From Coprinus comatus (lineage: Eukaryota > Basidiomycota > Agaricomycetes > Agaricales > Agaricaceae), in NCBI GenBank assembly GCA_034638255.1, contig JAWPGT010000012.1, forward strand, positions 434,001 to 498,000: a stretch of 64,000 nucleotides of DNA, written 5' to 3'. Every line of letters begins with the position of its first letter. Positions within the stretch are counted from its first letter, which is position 1. Below are positions 37,533 to 49,136 of this stretch, in pieces. Made by a program: the position numbers and the translations under genes. The notes under the pieces are model-generated. The model saw only the letters and a list, made by a program, of their open reading frames with translations. It ran no database searches and was not told the DNA's origin.

Positions 37533-38897
37533 GCGTACCTGGGAAACCTTCAAGTTTCTTTCCATCAACTTTATATTCTACACCAACTTTAATTTCATCA
37601 AGATCATCCAAGATATCAAGTTTGGTAAGGTTAAAAGAATCATAACCATTTATCAAACAAGAATGTTCGAGTACGACGAGATCTAACCATCCACAACGAC
37701 GTCTACGACCTGTAGTAGTACCCCATTCTCTTCCAACTTCTTGTAAATGGAGTCCAATTTCCTATATATACATGAAATAAATAAATAAATAATAAGTAAA
37801 ACCGAGAAAAAAACAAACGTACATTGAGTTGTTCAGTAGGGAAAGGACCACCACCAACACGAGTAGTATAAGCCTTAACAACTCCAATTGATTTTCCAAT
37901 CAATTTAGGTGGAATTCCAAGACCAGTACAAACACCACCAATAGCAGTTGAACTTGAAGTAACATACGGATATGTTCCAAAATCCAAATCCAACATCAAA
38001 GCATTAGCACCTTCAACCAAAACTCTCTTTCCAGATTTAATAGCTTTGTGAGTATAAATAATACTATCAATAACATAGGGACGTAGACGTTCCGCGAGAA
38101 TTTTGTAACGTTCGATTTCACCTTCGGTATCATATTCGAAATGACCGTAACGTTTGAATCGACCTTCGACTATACGACGGAATTTTGTGGCAAAGTTTTC
38201 GTGATCGAATAGATGATGAACTCGAAGACCTGAACGTGAGGCTTTACCAGAATAAGCTGGACCAATACCTCTCTTGGTTGTACCAATGCTGTTGAAAAAT
38301 TAGTGATACGATTCTATTAATGATTAGAATGTGAGGTACATACCTGGAACCTCCAAGTTCAACTTCTTTGAGACCGTCTACAATTTGATGAAAATCGAAT
38401 ACTAGTTGTGCACGGTCGGAGATGAAAAGGCGACCAGTGCAGTCAAGACCTGACAATCGAGTATGAGTATACGTCTTAGTAGAGATGTGACATAGAGAAA
38501 ATACCTTGTAATTGTAGAGCATCTAGTTCTTCAAAGAAGGAAGGTACATGAACTACAACACCTGATCCAATGATTCCAGTACAAGCAGGATTAATCAAGC
38601 CTAGAACATGATGAGAAATGATGCGATTGTGTGAATTGATTTGAAGCATACCACTTGGAAGAAGATGGAAGGCAAAAGTAGTTTTAACCTTCTCTGGACC
38701 CATGGGAACGATGATTGTATGCCCAGCATTATTTCCACCGGCACACCTTGCACACACATCAGCCTCTGCAGCGAGGACATCGACAAGTTTGCCCTTTCCC
38801 TCGTCGCCCCACTGTGTACCGAGTACCACGGTAACTGGAATAAAAGATGAATACTTGGTAATATTGGGAAATAAATGGGAGACAGCATACCGCTCAT
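37212..38897 (-). CDS. ADE12: adenylosuccinate synthetase
   Basis: Seven exons (38891..38897, 38652..38834, 38505..38600, 38344..38449, 37823..38288, 37539..37761, 37212..37429) give 432 aa, normal family length. It joins IMP and aspartate using GTP, the first step from IMP to AMP. Signatures: [20 protein letters not shown] (GTP loop with catalytic Asp), GGNNAGHTI (catalytic His region), [70 protein letters not shown] and a complete C-terminus ([14 protein letters not shown]). The first coding exon is only 7 nt (ATGAGCG). A purine microsatellite fills the intron at ~37430-37538. It is divergent from COX16, with 124 nt between start codons. Confidence 0.97.
37486..37533. repeat. GA microsatellite in an ADE12 intron
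   Basis: An imperfect (GA)n run in the intron between the last two exons of the adenylosuccinate synthetase gene; CT-rich in the transcript, close to the splice donor. The open frame across it is an artefact. Confidence 0.8.
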
Positions 38898-39021
38898 GAT
38901 TAAGTTGGTTTACGAGAGAGAGATGAAGCGAAGTTTGAAGAGATTATCACTATGTCCATATATGGTAGCCCAGTCGATCGGTCCGGGTTTATCCGAGGAG
39001 TTTCGGACGACAGACAACGAT

Positions 39022-39471
39022 ATGCCTTCCTTCAACTCCCGTCCACTCAATGATTCAAATCTCAACAGAGCTGTAAAACGCAATCCCGCTCTCTTCGGAG
39101 TCCCCTTTGTCCTCCTCATGGTCGCTGCCTCCTATGGAATGGCCACCTTTACGCAGACCAGGTATGACTTGCAGGATCACAAGGTTAAGCAGGTAAATAT
39201 ATACTTCCATTTGTGAAGAATTTTATCTGACTAGGTCTAGGTCACTAAGGAGCAGGAGCTGAGGCTGGACAAGAACAGGAAGAAGTTTGACATCCGAGAG
39301 GAATACTTCGTGCGGCTTCCAATTTCTTATTTATTTAATTATTCCTCAAGTCTTTTCTAGCGTTTAAGTGCAGCAGCTGACGAGAACTGGGAGCCAGTAC
39401 GCATTAAGCGACCTGATGGTTTACCAGAGTGGGGCGTACCACCAACAGAACCCCCTTCAAAACAGTCCTAG
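39022..39471 (+). CDS. COX16: Cox16, cytochrome c oxidase assembly factor
   Basis: Three exons (39022..39192, 39241..39309, 39361..39471) give 116 aa. Cox16 is a small inner-mitochondrial-membrane protein that helps assemble Cox1/Cox2 into complex IV. Features: a single hydrophobic span (GVPFVLLMVAASYGMATFTQ), then the family-typical TRYDLQDHKVKQVTKEQEL and a C-terminal stretch with ENWEPVRIKRPDG and EWGVPP. The chosen start (MPSFNSRPLN) gives the usual short N-terminal arm. An in-frame upstream extension would add about 49 atypical residues and overlap the presumed shared promoter with ADE12. Confidence 0.93.
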
Positions 39472-39817
39472 ACTCTACCTTATTAATGTATGATATAATC
39501 GATTTTTTTTTTTTCAATGAATGGGATATGTTGATTCCGGGGCACGAGTAATAAGGACAACCGAATGGATTATAGTGCATGCGTCTATTCAATGTGGAAA
39601 ACAGTCAACTCGCAGTTTAGTGTAGAGACTCCTTGGCGAGTTAAGCGTAAGTATCACCGGCAACGACGACGACAAGTACAAGCTCACAAAAGTAATAGTA
39701 AAGGAGAAGGTGAGTTGTTCGGAGAGGACCGTTTGTAGTGATGTGGTAAGTCGTGGGAAGAACCTTCCTCTTTAGATCACATATACCTCATCAGCTTGTT
39801 GCTCGTCGACCACGACG
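39472..39817. other. intergenic between COX16 and VPS11
   Basis: 346 nt with a T-tract at about 39502-39513. It is the presumed COX16 3' end and VPS11 promoter. Nothing else is recognised. Confidence 0.5.
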
Positions 39818-42800
39818 ATGACCTCGAATCTTACGACACTGGCTGCAAATGTGACTTCGAAGGCTACTGGAGCTGCGGGATCAGCTGCACCTGCTGTGAG
39901 TATCTGCCATATTCTTTAACGTATGTCCCCCCAGAAACTGTAACTATATGTGCTCGCGTATTGTTCAGTATTGCTGATTATTGAGAACTTTTGTAGTGGC
40001 GACAGTTTCCTTTCTTTGACGTCGTTACAGTCAAAGACGTTCATGACCTAAATAGTACACCAGATGTATTCAAGGTGAGTAACCCTGCATATATTTGCAA
40101 AGAATCGCGTCGGTTGATGGTATATTTGAAAGGCAACACCTGAAATCTCTACCGTTATATCTTCATCATCAGGGGTACTGATAGCAGATATTCATGGTAG
40201 CATACATCTGCTTAATCGCGATTTTGAGTCTGTCAGCAGTTGGATTGCACATACTTCCGGTCGAGTAACGCATATGGTTGAACGGAATGATATTCTCATA
40301 ACATTAGGGGTATGTTTACGCTCGAAGTTTTTGTGGTGTGTTTGCTTATATATGTATAGGAAGAAGATTCTGTTCGCTCTCCTCTTTTGAAGATCTGGGA
40401 TATGCAGACATATGACAAGAAAACTAGTACTCCTCTATTGCTGCGCTCAACAAAGATTCAACTTAGTAATCGCCCTCACCCTGTACGTGCTCTGAAAATG
40501 TTATTTGAGTATATTGACCCCTTGTTAATACCAGGTTACAACTGTTGCGTTGTCTGCCAACCTATCACATCTTGCCATTGGTCTTGGGGACGGCACAGTT
40601 ATTCTCTACCGACACCTTGATCAATCTCTTGCTTCTTCCAACTCCCTAACCACCCTACCCAAAATACGTATTATTCATGAATCACCAACAGAACCTATCA
40701 CAGGCCTTGGCTTCCGTGAACCCACTGAAGAAACACCCAACTTGTATCTATTCATAGTGACGACAAATCGCGTACTTTGTTATCAAGCCTTAGGAAGAGG
40801 TAGTGGAGGTACACCTAGCGTAGTTGATGAGATTGGTACAGGGCTTGGGTGTGCTATCATGGATTGGCACGCGAAAGATGTCGTGGTTGCTAGAGATGAA
40901 GCCATTTATGTGTGTAATACAGAAGGCAGGGGAGATTGTTGGGCATACGAAGGTGAGTTATGATATCACTAGTACTGAAGTAGGATTTTAACTCGACTTC
41001 GTAGGTAGTAAATCATCCATTCATACCCACCTCAACTATATTGTCATTGTATCACCGCCATTCATACCAACTGCTGCTGCCGCATCTGCGACCGTCAGAA
41101 ATTATGTGGCTCGATCCGGTTCTGACGAAACAGACATCACGAAAGTGACAGTGTTCGATCCTGAAAATAAGTTTGTCGCATATTCGGGACCTTTCAAGCA
41201 AGGCGTACGGGAAGTGATATCGCAGTGGGGGAATATATATGTTCTGACTACAGATGGACATGTATGTGAAACAGTTACATCTTTTGGTTAATTACTGAAG
41301 AAAAAAACAACCAGCTTCTTTGTCTGCAAGAGAAGAGTACACATGACAAGTTAGATATGCTCTATCGCAAGACATATTTCCTTTTGGCGCTCAATGTTGC
41401 TAAAACACAACATTTGGACGATTCTAGTGTGGCTGATATCCATAGGCAATATGGAGATCATCTGTACTTGAAAGGCGACTATGATGGCGCGATGCAACAG
41501 TTTGTACAAACTATTGGACATTTACAACCGAGTTATGTCATTCGCAAGGTATGTTTTCCGTTGGACATTTATTTCTTTGTTATGACTTATGATGCCATAT
41601 AGTTCCTTGATGCTCAACGTATACACAACCTTGTCACCTACCTGCAAGAACTTCACTCTTTAGGCCTTGCAAACTCAGATCATACTACTCTCCTATTGAA
41701 CACGTATACGAAACTGAAAGATGTTTCGAGACTTGATAATTTCATCAAGACGGAATCGAAACGGAATGCGGATAGTTCTGGGGAGTTACCGTTTGATTTG
41801 GATACTGCTATTAGGGTTTGTAGGCAGGCTGGATATTTTGAACATGCTGCCTATTTGGCGAAGAAGTATGAGAGACATGAGGATTATTTGAGAATTCAGA
41901 TTGAGGATGCGGGGAATTATAAAGATGCTTCGGCATATCTGAGGAAGTTGGGTCCTGAAGCTGTAGGTTTCCTTCTTTTTTTTTCTCATTGTATGTCTTT
42001 TACTCAAAAGTCACATTAGGCGGAAAATAATTTAGCGAGGTATGGACGTGCGATGTTGCATAGTCTACCTGAAGAAACGACCCAACTGTTGATTGATCTG
42101 TGTACGACGACTGGGTCTTTCACGGAACATGAAGAGATTGATACGACAATGGCGAAACAATCATCTACTTCTACCACCGCTACCACTTCGACAAGTGCAA
42201 CATATCTTTCGTACCTCGCACTTAATCGTAATACACAAGCATCTGAGGTTTCGGACGTGTCACCACCTTCACCATCCAATAAGACAATTATACCAGAACC
42301 CGGATCTCGAGGAAATGCGTCGGGTAGTTCGACTCCACCGTTACCTACTGGATCGTCGTTAAGTGGTATTCCTACTACTGCTTCTACAAAGTCAACACAA
42401 CTTGCACAACCACCACCACCGCCGCCACCGCCACCGCCACCACCACCTGAGAAGTTACCATCGCCAAGAGTGTATTTTGCACATTTTGTGGATCATATGG
42501 AACAATTTGTGACATTTTTGGAGACGGTTGCTTATAGGAGGTATGGATTGAGTGTGGATATGGATGATGGATTGTCGATTGTGGATCATGTTTTGAATGC
42601 GCATACAAAGGTACCTGGATCACCAGGTCAGGAAGAACCTGAGGATAAAGAGGATCAAATGGCGATTTGGAATACATTGTTGGAATTGTATTTAACATTA
42701 CCTGGAGAGGGTTCGAAAGTTGGAAATAAGAATAAAGAAGGGGAGTTGAAAGGGAAAGCTATGAAAGTGTTGAGAAGTCGTTTGTTACCTTATGATCATA

Positions 42801-43890
42801 CGCACGCATTGATTTTATGTTCGACACATGGATTTACGGAGGGACTTGTGCTTTTGTGGGAGAAATTGGGGATGTATGAGGATGTGGTTAGGTTTTGGAT
42901 TGAGAAAGCGAAAAGTGGTGATGATGATGGGAAGGCTTCGAGAAAAGTTGTGGAGGGACTTTTGAAGTATGGTGTGTTTTCGAATGAGGATGATGAGGAT
43001 AATAATAACAACAACAACAACAACAACAACAACAATTTTAATGATAACAACAACGACGATGATGATGAAGTTGGTAAGAGGAAGAGGAGAGAGGAAATTG
43101 AGAATAGGAAAGGATTGTATCCACTTGTGTTGAGGTTTTTGACTTCTACACCGGAATTATTGGGGAAGCATAAAGAGGATTTGAAGAGGATTTTGGAATA
43201 TGTGGAGGAGAAGGAGATTATGCATCCTTTGAGTGTTGTTCAGTTGTTGAGTAGGAATGGTGTGGCTAGTGTTGGGTTGGTTAAGGATTGGTTGATGTTG
43301 AGGATTAAAGAGAGTAGAGAGGAGATTGAGAATGTGAGTGTCTTGGTTTTCGTTTTTTTTTTTTTCCTTCCCCCCCCCCTTTTTTTTTTTGTTTGTGGAA
43401 ATATGGATATGGATTGTTGATGGGGATGTTTTTTTTTTTTGAAGGATAAAAACTTGATTAGATCGTATAGATTGGAAACGGCAGAAAAGTTGAAACAGGT
43501 GGAAGAATTGGAAGATAGGGAACATCCAAAGGTTTTCCATGTTACAAGATGTGCGATATGTAAGGCACAATTGGATTTACCTGCTATACACTTTATGTGT
43601 AATCACAGTTATCACCAAAGGTACGTTGTCCCCCCTCCTCTCTGTCCCTTTCACTTATAATAATAACAATAACAATAATGTACTATACAAGGTGTGTACA
43701 AGAACGTGATACGGAATGTCCGATTTGTGCTAGCGAACATTCGGTTATTAAGGAGATTAAGAGGAATAATGAGAGGTTGATGGATCAACATGAGGTTTTT
43801 ATTGGAGAGGTTGAGGAACGTGGATTTGAAGCCGTTGCTAATGCATTTGGGAGGGGTGTTATGAATTTTGGGAATGTGGAGGTTGTGTAG
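39818..43890 (+). CDS. VPS11: Vps11/Pep5, core subunit of CORVET and HOPS tethering complexes
   Basis: Multi-exon gene starting MTSNLTTLAANVTSKA (exon 39818..39895), then WRQFPFFDVVTVKD as in Vps11. The N-terminal half is a beta-propeller (for example SANLSHLAIGLGDGTVILYR). A clathrin-repeat-like alpha-solenoid follows (YLKGDYDGAMQQFVQTIGHL, YFEHAAYLAKKYERHEDYLR, LTSTPELLGKHKEDLKRILE). The C-terminus has a RING-H2: CAICKAQLDLPAIHFMCNHS, Y-H, C-VQERDTECPICAS. The family acts in endosome-vacuole tethering and fusion. Two low-complexity inserts are unusual: a run of 12 Pro near 42411-42448 and a long Asn run near 43000-43060 followed by acidic residues. The last introns are poly-T/C rich. Internal exon boundaries are not all assigned. 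Confidence 0.93.
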
Positions 43891-43993
43891 GATAAGTTTA
43901 TATTAGGTTAGTTTTCATTATAGTAGCACAGCCACAAAAAGTTGGACGCATCTGGAGACTCGCTTGTTTTTTGCTTTTTGTCTTTTGACAAAG

Positions 43994-46900
43994 ATGAGCA
44001 TTTTCCAACGTATACCGAGAAAGTCGCGAAAATGTAAGGTATGTTTGGGTTTACTTTTTGGCTATAAGATGGGTCAAGTTTGTATTAATGCATTGGTTGT
44101 GTTTTGAAATAATTAAAAAGGGATTCGATGTGAGAGGGGATGAAACGGATACGCCTTGTGATAGAAGTGCTGAAGATTGTCATTTTGTACATCCTGATGA
44201 TGGAGAAGAGGTTTGGGAGAGGGCTGTTGATTCGTTTTTGAAGAGAAGGTTTAAGGATAGGGAACGTGATTATGATGATAGGGATAGGGATAGAGAGACG
44301 AATAGGAATAGGAATAGAGAAAGGGAGAGGGATAGGGAAAGGGAAAGGGAAAGGGAAAGGTCGAGATATAGTAGAGGAGGGTCGAGGTCAAAGTCACCTT
44401 CAAAGAAAAGAAGAGTGAGTGGGAATGGAGATTATTCTTCGACTGCTTATCGAAAACAACGTGGTGGTGGTGGTGATGGTGAAGAGGTTATTAAGAAAAG
44501 AAAAACTTGGGATTCTTCTGTACAGTCTATGTCTACTAATCCTACTCAAGGGTCTCCACCTTCTTCACCTGATGTTTCATTTCCTCCTCCTCATCCTCCT
44601 CCTCCTCCACCTCTTCATTCTCAACCTCATCATCTTCATCAACCTCAGCATCAAAGATCGGGATCAGGAACTTATTCTTCAACGACTTCTACGCCTTTGC
44701 ATAGTCCTGTTTCTCATAGGGAATCTACTGGTACTCTTAAATCAAGATTTGGGTTTGGGTTTGGAGAGTCGAGTTTGTTTCCACTTGGTCCACCTCCACC
44801 TCCACCACCACTTACTGCTTCTGGTTCTGGGACTAAACCTGGGACTGTTAATGTTGTTATTCCTGGTGTTGGAAGTAGGTCTGGATATGTCAGTGTTGAG
44901 AGTAATAGTGGACAAGGCCAGGGTCAGGGTCAGGATCAAGGATTAGGATTAGGACAGGGACAAAGTCAAGTTTCAACTTCGAGTCCTTTAACGGCATCAA
45001 CTTCTTCTGTTGCAACTGTACCACCACCACTACCACCTTCATCATCATCAATTGGTTCTGCTTTGTCGACGGGTACTTCCGTGAATCCGAGTTCTGCTAC
45101 TACGCACACAGCTATAACTGTAACTCCGACTCCGACTCCAACTCCAACTACGACTACGACTGCTGCTGCTGCTACTACTACTACTATTGGTGCTGCTACA
45201 CCAAATTGGCAAGATCAAGCACTTAATATAGTTCAAAATCAAAGACTACAACAACAAAGACGAGATTCTTTGATTGACGCCACTACTATTAACGCTACAT
45301 CTACACAAACAGGAATTCCGAGTATTAGTACTCAAGATACAAATATTTCTTCTGTGATAGCTTCGAGTTCAGGTTTAGGTTCGGGTTCGGTTGATCAAGT
45401 TGTTGTTGGTGGCATTGGTACTGGTACTGGTACTGGGATTCGTACTGGGATTCGCACTGGTACACAAATCGAGAACGTAAACGTGTTTACGGCCACTTCT
45501 TCCCCTTCTATTCCCGGTTTAACGGCTGGTCAGATACAACTGCAATCACAATCACAATCACAATCACAACTACAACTACAATCACTACCACTGATGCAAT
45601 CTCTACAACAACAAGTGGCTTCGTCTTCTAGTCAAGGAGGAAAGAATTTGAAAAAGGTACCGGATGTACCTGAGTTACCGAGTTTGTTGAAAGATGTTGG
45701 TGGTGTAGGTTCTGGTGTTGGTGAGGATGGAGGAGAGGATTTGGAGGTTATGATGGAAGTGTGGAGGGAGCGTGCTAGGTGTGTTTTCTTTTCTTTTCTT
45801 TTTCTGTTCGTTCGTTTTTTTTCTACTGCTGCTTCTTTGGATTCTCTGCTCGTATTTGTTATTCATTTTCAAAACATTGGATTGGATTTTTTTTTTTTTC
45901 TCTTTCATATGAAACTAAATCTGATACCAAACTAACAATAACTTTCTTTTCTTTACAGTTTATTAGCAGACATCATATTACAAGAAGAAAAATCAAGAAA
46001 ATATAAAGAAGACATCGAAGATCTTAATCGTTATTCTTCATCTCCATGGTCCCAATTAGAAGAAGATGAAAAACAAAAAGTGAGAAATGAAACTGAAGAA
46101 TTGGGTAAGAGAGAAGAAGAGTTGAGAAGGAGTGTTGAAAGTCATTTGATGAAATTGAGTTTGTTGGGGAATAATAGTATCAAGGGTAAAGACAAGGGTA
46201 AGGGTAAGGGTAAAGAAATGTATATGAATATGAATATGGATATGGGTGATGGTGGTGGTAGTGGTGGGTGGCCACAAGTACCACTTGAAGAGGAAGTGGA
46301 AAAGGAGAATGCGAAAGTTAGGGGTGGGTTACAGGAGTTGAAGGATAGTATGGGTGAAGTTAAGGGTTTGTTGACGCATTTGGTGGAGTTCTACAAGGAG
46401 GATAGGAAAGGGAAAGGGAAAGGGAAAGGGAAAGGGAAAGCGAAGAAGGCTAAGAAGAAGACAAAGAAGGGTGGTAATGATATGGAAGTGGATGATGGTC
46501 TAGTAGAGAAAGCGAAGTCTGCGGAAGAAGAGAACGTCGAAGAAGAAGAAGAGGATGAAGAAGATGATGACGATGAAGACGAGGAACGTTCTAGTAAACG
46601 AAATGAAGAATATAAGGAGTTACGGGAACGTATTCAATCGTTAAACGAATTCTGGAATCATCTTCAAACTACGATGGAACAACACGAAGATACAATTCGA
46701 GAAGAACTTAGAATTCATATCGAAGAACTCACAGCTGAAAAAGATTCCATTTCCCGAAAACAATCCAAACGACAAAAACGATTAATCGATTCCCATGCCG
46801 AAGGATTAAAATCATCATTATCAACACTCGAAACAAAAGTCTTGAATACCACTTCGGTTTCCGAAGATATCGATAAAGAACTTCAAGAACATTTCGCTCA

Positions 46901-47842
46901 AGTTCTTACTTTATCACAGAACGTAATCAACTTCTTGAACGACAAGCACAATTTTTCGATGCCAATAATGGGGAATTTGTGAAGATTCAAAAGAAGTTGG
47001 AAGAATCTACTGCTATGATGGATTCTCATATTAATGAACGTAAAACGTTTGAATTGGCATTGGAAGCTTATAAACGTTCTTCTCCACCTCCTTTTTCTTC
47101 TTCTTCACCTCCTCCTCCTGCTGTCTCTTCCCAACAACAACAGCAACAAGAATTACCTTCAGTACTATCAACAACACCAACACCAACAACAACATCATCA
47201 TTATTATTAACACATCCCACACCAATCACAGCTACAATACCAATACCAACAAACGCAATATCACCAATGGCAGGATACATCCTAAAATCACTTGAACCTA
47301 TCATTCTTGAATCAATACGTTCACGTGTTAAAAGATGTTATTGAAATATTTAGAAATGATGTTCAAAAGATTATGGAGAAACAGAATCAAGATGTTTATG
47401 GAAGTGCTTGGGAAAAGTTACAAATGACTTTGGTGGTATTGGATAAGGTTTTTAGTTATATTACGGCTATTGTTCCTGGTGCTATTGTTGGTTCTGGGAT
47501 TGGTGTTGGGATGAGTGGAAGTGGTAGTGGAGGCGGAGGCGGAAATGGAAGTGGAAGTGGAGGTGTACCGTTACCTCTTGGTGGAAGTTCAAATGGGAGT
47601 TCAGGTTCAGGTTCAGGTTCAAGTGCTGGAGGGAGTGGAAGTGGTGGAGGGAGTGGAAGTGGAGTGGGAGTTCGATTTTTCAAATGTATAGACCGAGACT
47701 TGGTCAATCGCCTTTGAGAATGGTGATGGGACCACCACCACTACCTGAAAGTGAAGACGTCGATAGTACAAGTACAAATACCAATATGGCAAACAGTGTA
47801 TCTGGACCGGGATCAGAGAAAAGGGAGGATTGTAAACCATAA
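43994..47842 (+). CDS. CCCH zinc-finger, low-complexity and coiled-coil protein (reading frame disturbed near 3' end)
   Basis: Exon 1 (43994..44038) and exon 2 (from 44121) encode MSIFQRIPRKSRKC, then GFDVRGDETDTPCDRS, CHFVHPDD. The cysteines and histidine form a C-x13-C-x6-C-x3-H finger split by an 82-nt intron. An Arg/Glu/Asp dipeptide stretch like RS/RE splicing factors follows, then ~450 residues rich in Pro, Ser, Thr, Gly and Gln. After an intron (45779..45959) comes a charged coiled-coil region (QLEEDEKQKVRNETEELGKR). Past 46920 the natural reading changes frame: ERNQLLERQAQFFDANNGEF, then HVLKDVIEIFRNDVQ, then MYRPRLGQSPLRMVMGPPPL, with a stop at 47840-47842. At least three frame changes are needed. 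Probably a nuclear RNA-binding protein by finger type; family not identified. Confidence 0.65.
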
Positions 47843-48456
47843 TAATCGATCGATCATTGTGCTGTGTGTGTGGCGTTTTAATTTTTACGGTGTCATGTGT
47901 TATGGAATTCGGTTTTATTGTGGTGGGGTGTTGGTTGGAATACAATAATTGTGGGTTTATGGTTGGACGCTGACACTGGTTCAACGTTCAACGAGGACTA
48001 TTACTATTTGACATTGGTCAACTGTGACTGGAGAATTTGGAGTGGCTGGGTGTATTGGATATTGATTTTCTCTATTTCTTTCTCTTTTTCCTTTTTCTTC
48101 TCACTTGCTGTAAATGAAGGACCACACTCTTCTTTTTTTTGTTTTGCGTTTGGGTACATATGCGTATATTTTTGTGTCTAATTATGTTTAACGGTTCAAT
48201 ATTCAATGTTGCTAACCTGGTTAGTGTTGGTTATATCATACTACAGTAACAGTATATAGTTGGTGGTACGTATAGAAATAATGCAGGATTGTGCCAGTAC
48301 ACTGCGTGGGTGACTCAATATAGATTTGGTGGTACGAGTAAAGTAAAGCTTAGATAAATACTCGATAGTATGATAATCTGTGTGGATTACCAAGTCACTG
48401 GCACAGTGAGTAGGGTTTGTTGTGGATAGATAAGTTCCTTGCATCTATCTTATCAA
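47843..48456. other. intergenic, 3' flank of the CCCH gene
   Basis: T-rich 3' flank to about 48180, then the tRNA 5' flank. No ORF supported. Confidence 0.5.
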
Positions 48457-48528
48457 GGCCGCCTGGCGAAATGGCATCGCGTCTGACTACGAATCAGGAG
48501 ATTGCAGGTTCGACCCCTGCGGTGGTCA
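48457..48528 (+). tRNA. tRNA-Arg (anticodon ACG)
   Basis: A full cloverleaf is visible. Acceptor stem GGCCGCC pairs with GGTGGTC plus discriminator A. The D arm is GCGA...TCGC. Anticodon stem TCTGA/TCAGG has loop CTACGAA, so the anticodon is ACG. The T arm is GCAGG-TTCGACC-CCTGC. The A box (tggcgaaatgg) and B box (ggttcgacccc) fit pol III consensus. There is no intron. A T6 terminator begins at 48536. Confidence 0.95.
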
Positions 48529-48535
48529 TTATCAC

Positions 48536-48541
48536 TTTTTT
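48536..48541 (+). terminator. pol III T6 terminator of tRNA-Arg
   Basis: Six T residues 7 nt after the tRNA end, as expected for RNA polymerase III. Confidence 0.8.
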
Positions 48542-49136
48542 GATCTCTTAGAGTGGTTTTTCCTGTACATAAGAACCAAGGACGTGATCTTCTACTGCGC
48601 AAAACCCTTCCAGTGGGAAGAGTATGTAGCAATGATTGATATCACAGGTGGTTCTATGTAGAAAGAAGTCCTTGTTGGGATGACAGTAAATGCCGATTCT
48701 AACAACTTTTATATGTAACATAGTAGACAACCCTCGCTCGTTCTCGAGTGTCTGAGATCATGGTGAGGCCTCCGATCAAAACACAACATATGTGTTTACA
48801 GTTGTGACGTCACTCATACCAGACCAACACTTTAACAGCCATATTGCATTTGCAACGAGCGTTCAATGCAAAGACATCGTCACCCTTCCACCTTCACTCC
48901 GCTCGACATCAACTCCAATACAACGCATGCAATGAAACCCCACGTTAACAATAGAACTAAAAATATTAGTGCCTTGCGTTTGTGGGTGCCGTGTACTCGT
49001 GGCATGATCATCTTCTGATAGTGATGAGACCCTTTTGTTGTGTACCCTTTTTAAGGTAACCTGCTCAGTGGTGCTCACATATCAGGTTTCTCAATATCTT
49101 TGTTTCCTGTTTCCCCTAACAGACACAGTGATATAG
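48542..49136. other. intergenic upstream of the NLR-like gene
   Basis: Nothing conserved recognised. A TAG in frame directly precedes the NLR start codon (49134-49136), so the start cannot be extended without splicing. A ctaacag sequence at 49117-49123 resembles an intron end, so a 5' untranslated intron is possible. Confidence 0.5.

Noticed and set aside
37486..37686. Open frame rich in Arg/Glu over the GA repeat
   Set aside because: Microsatellite translation on the strand opposite ADE12.
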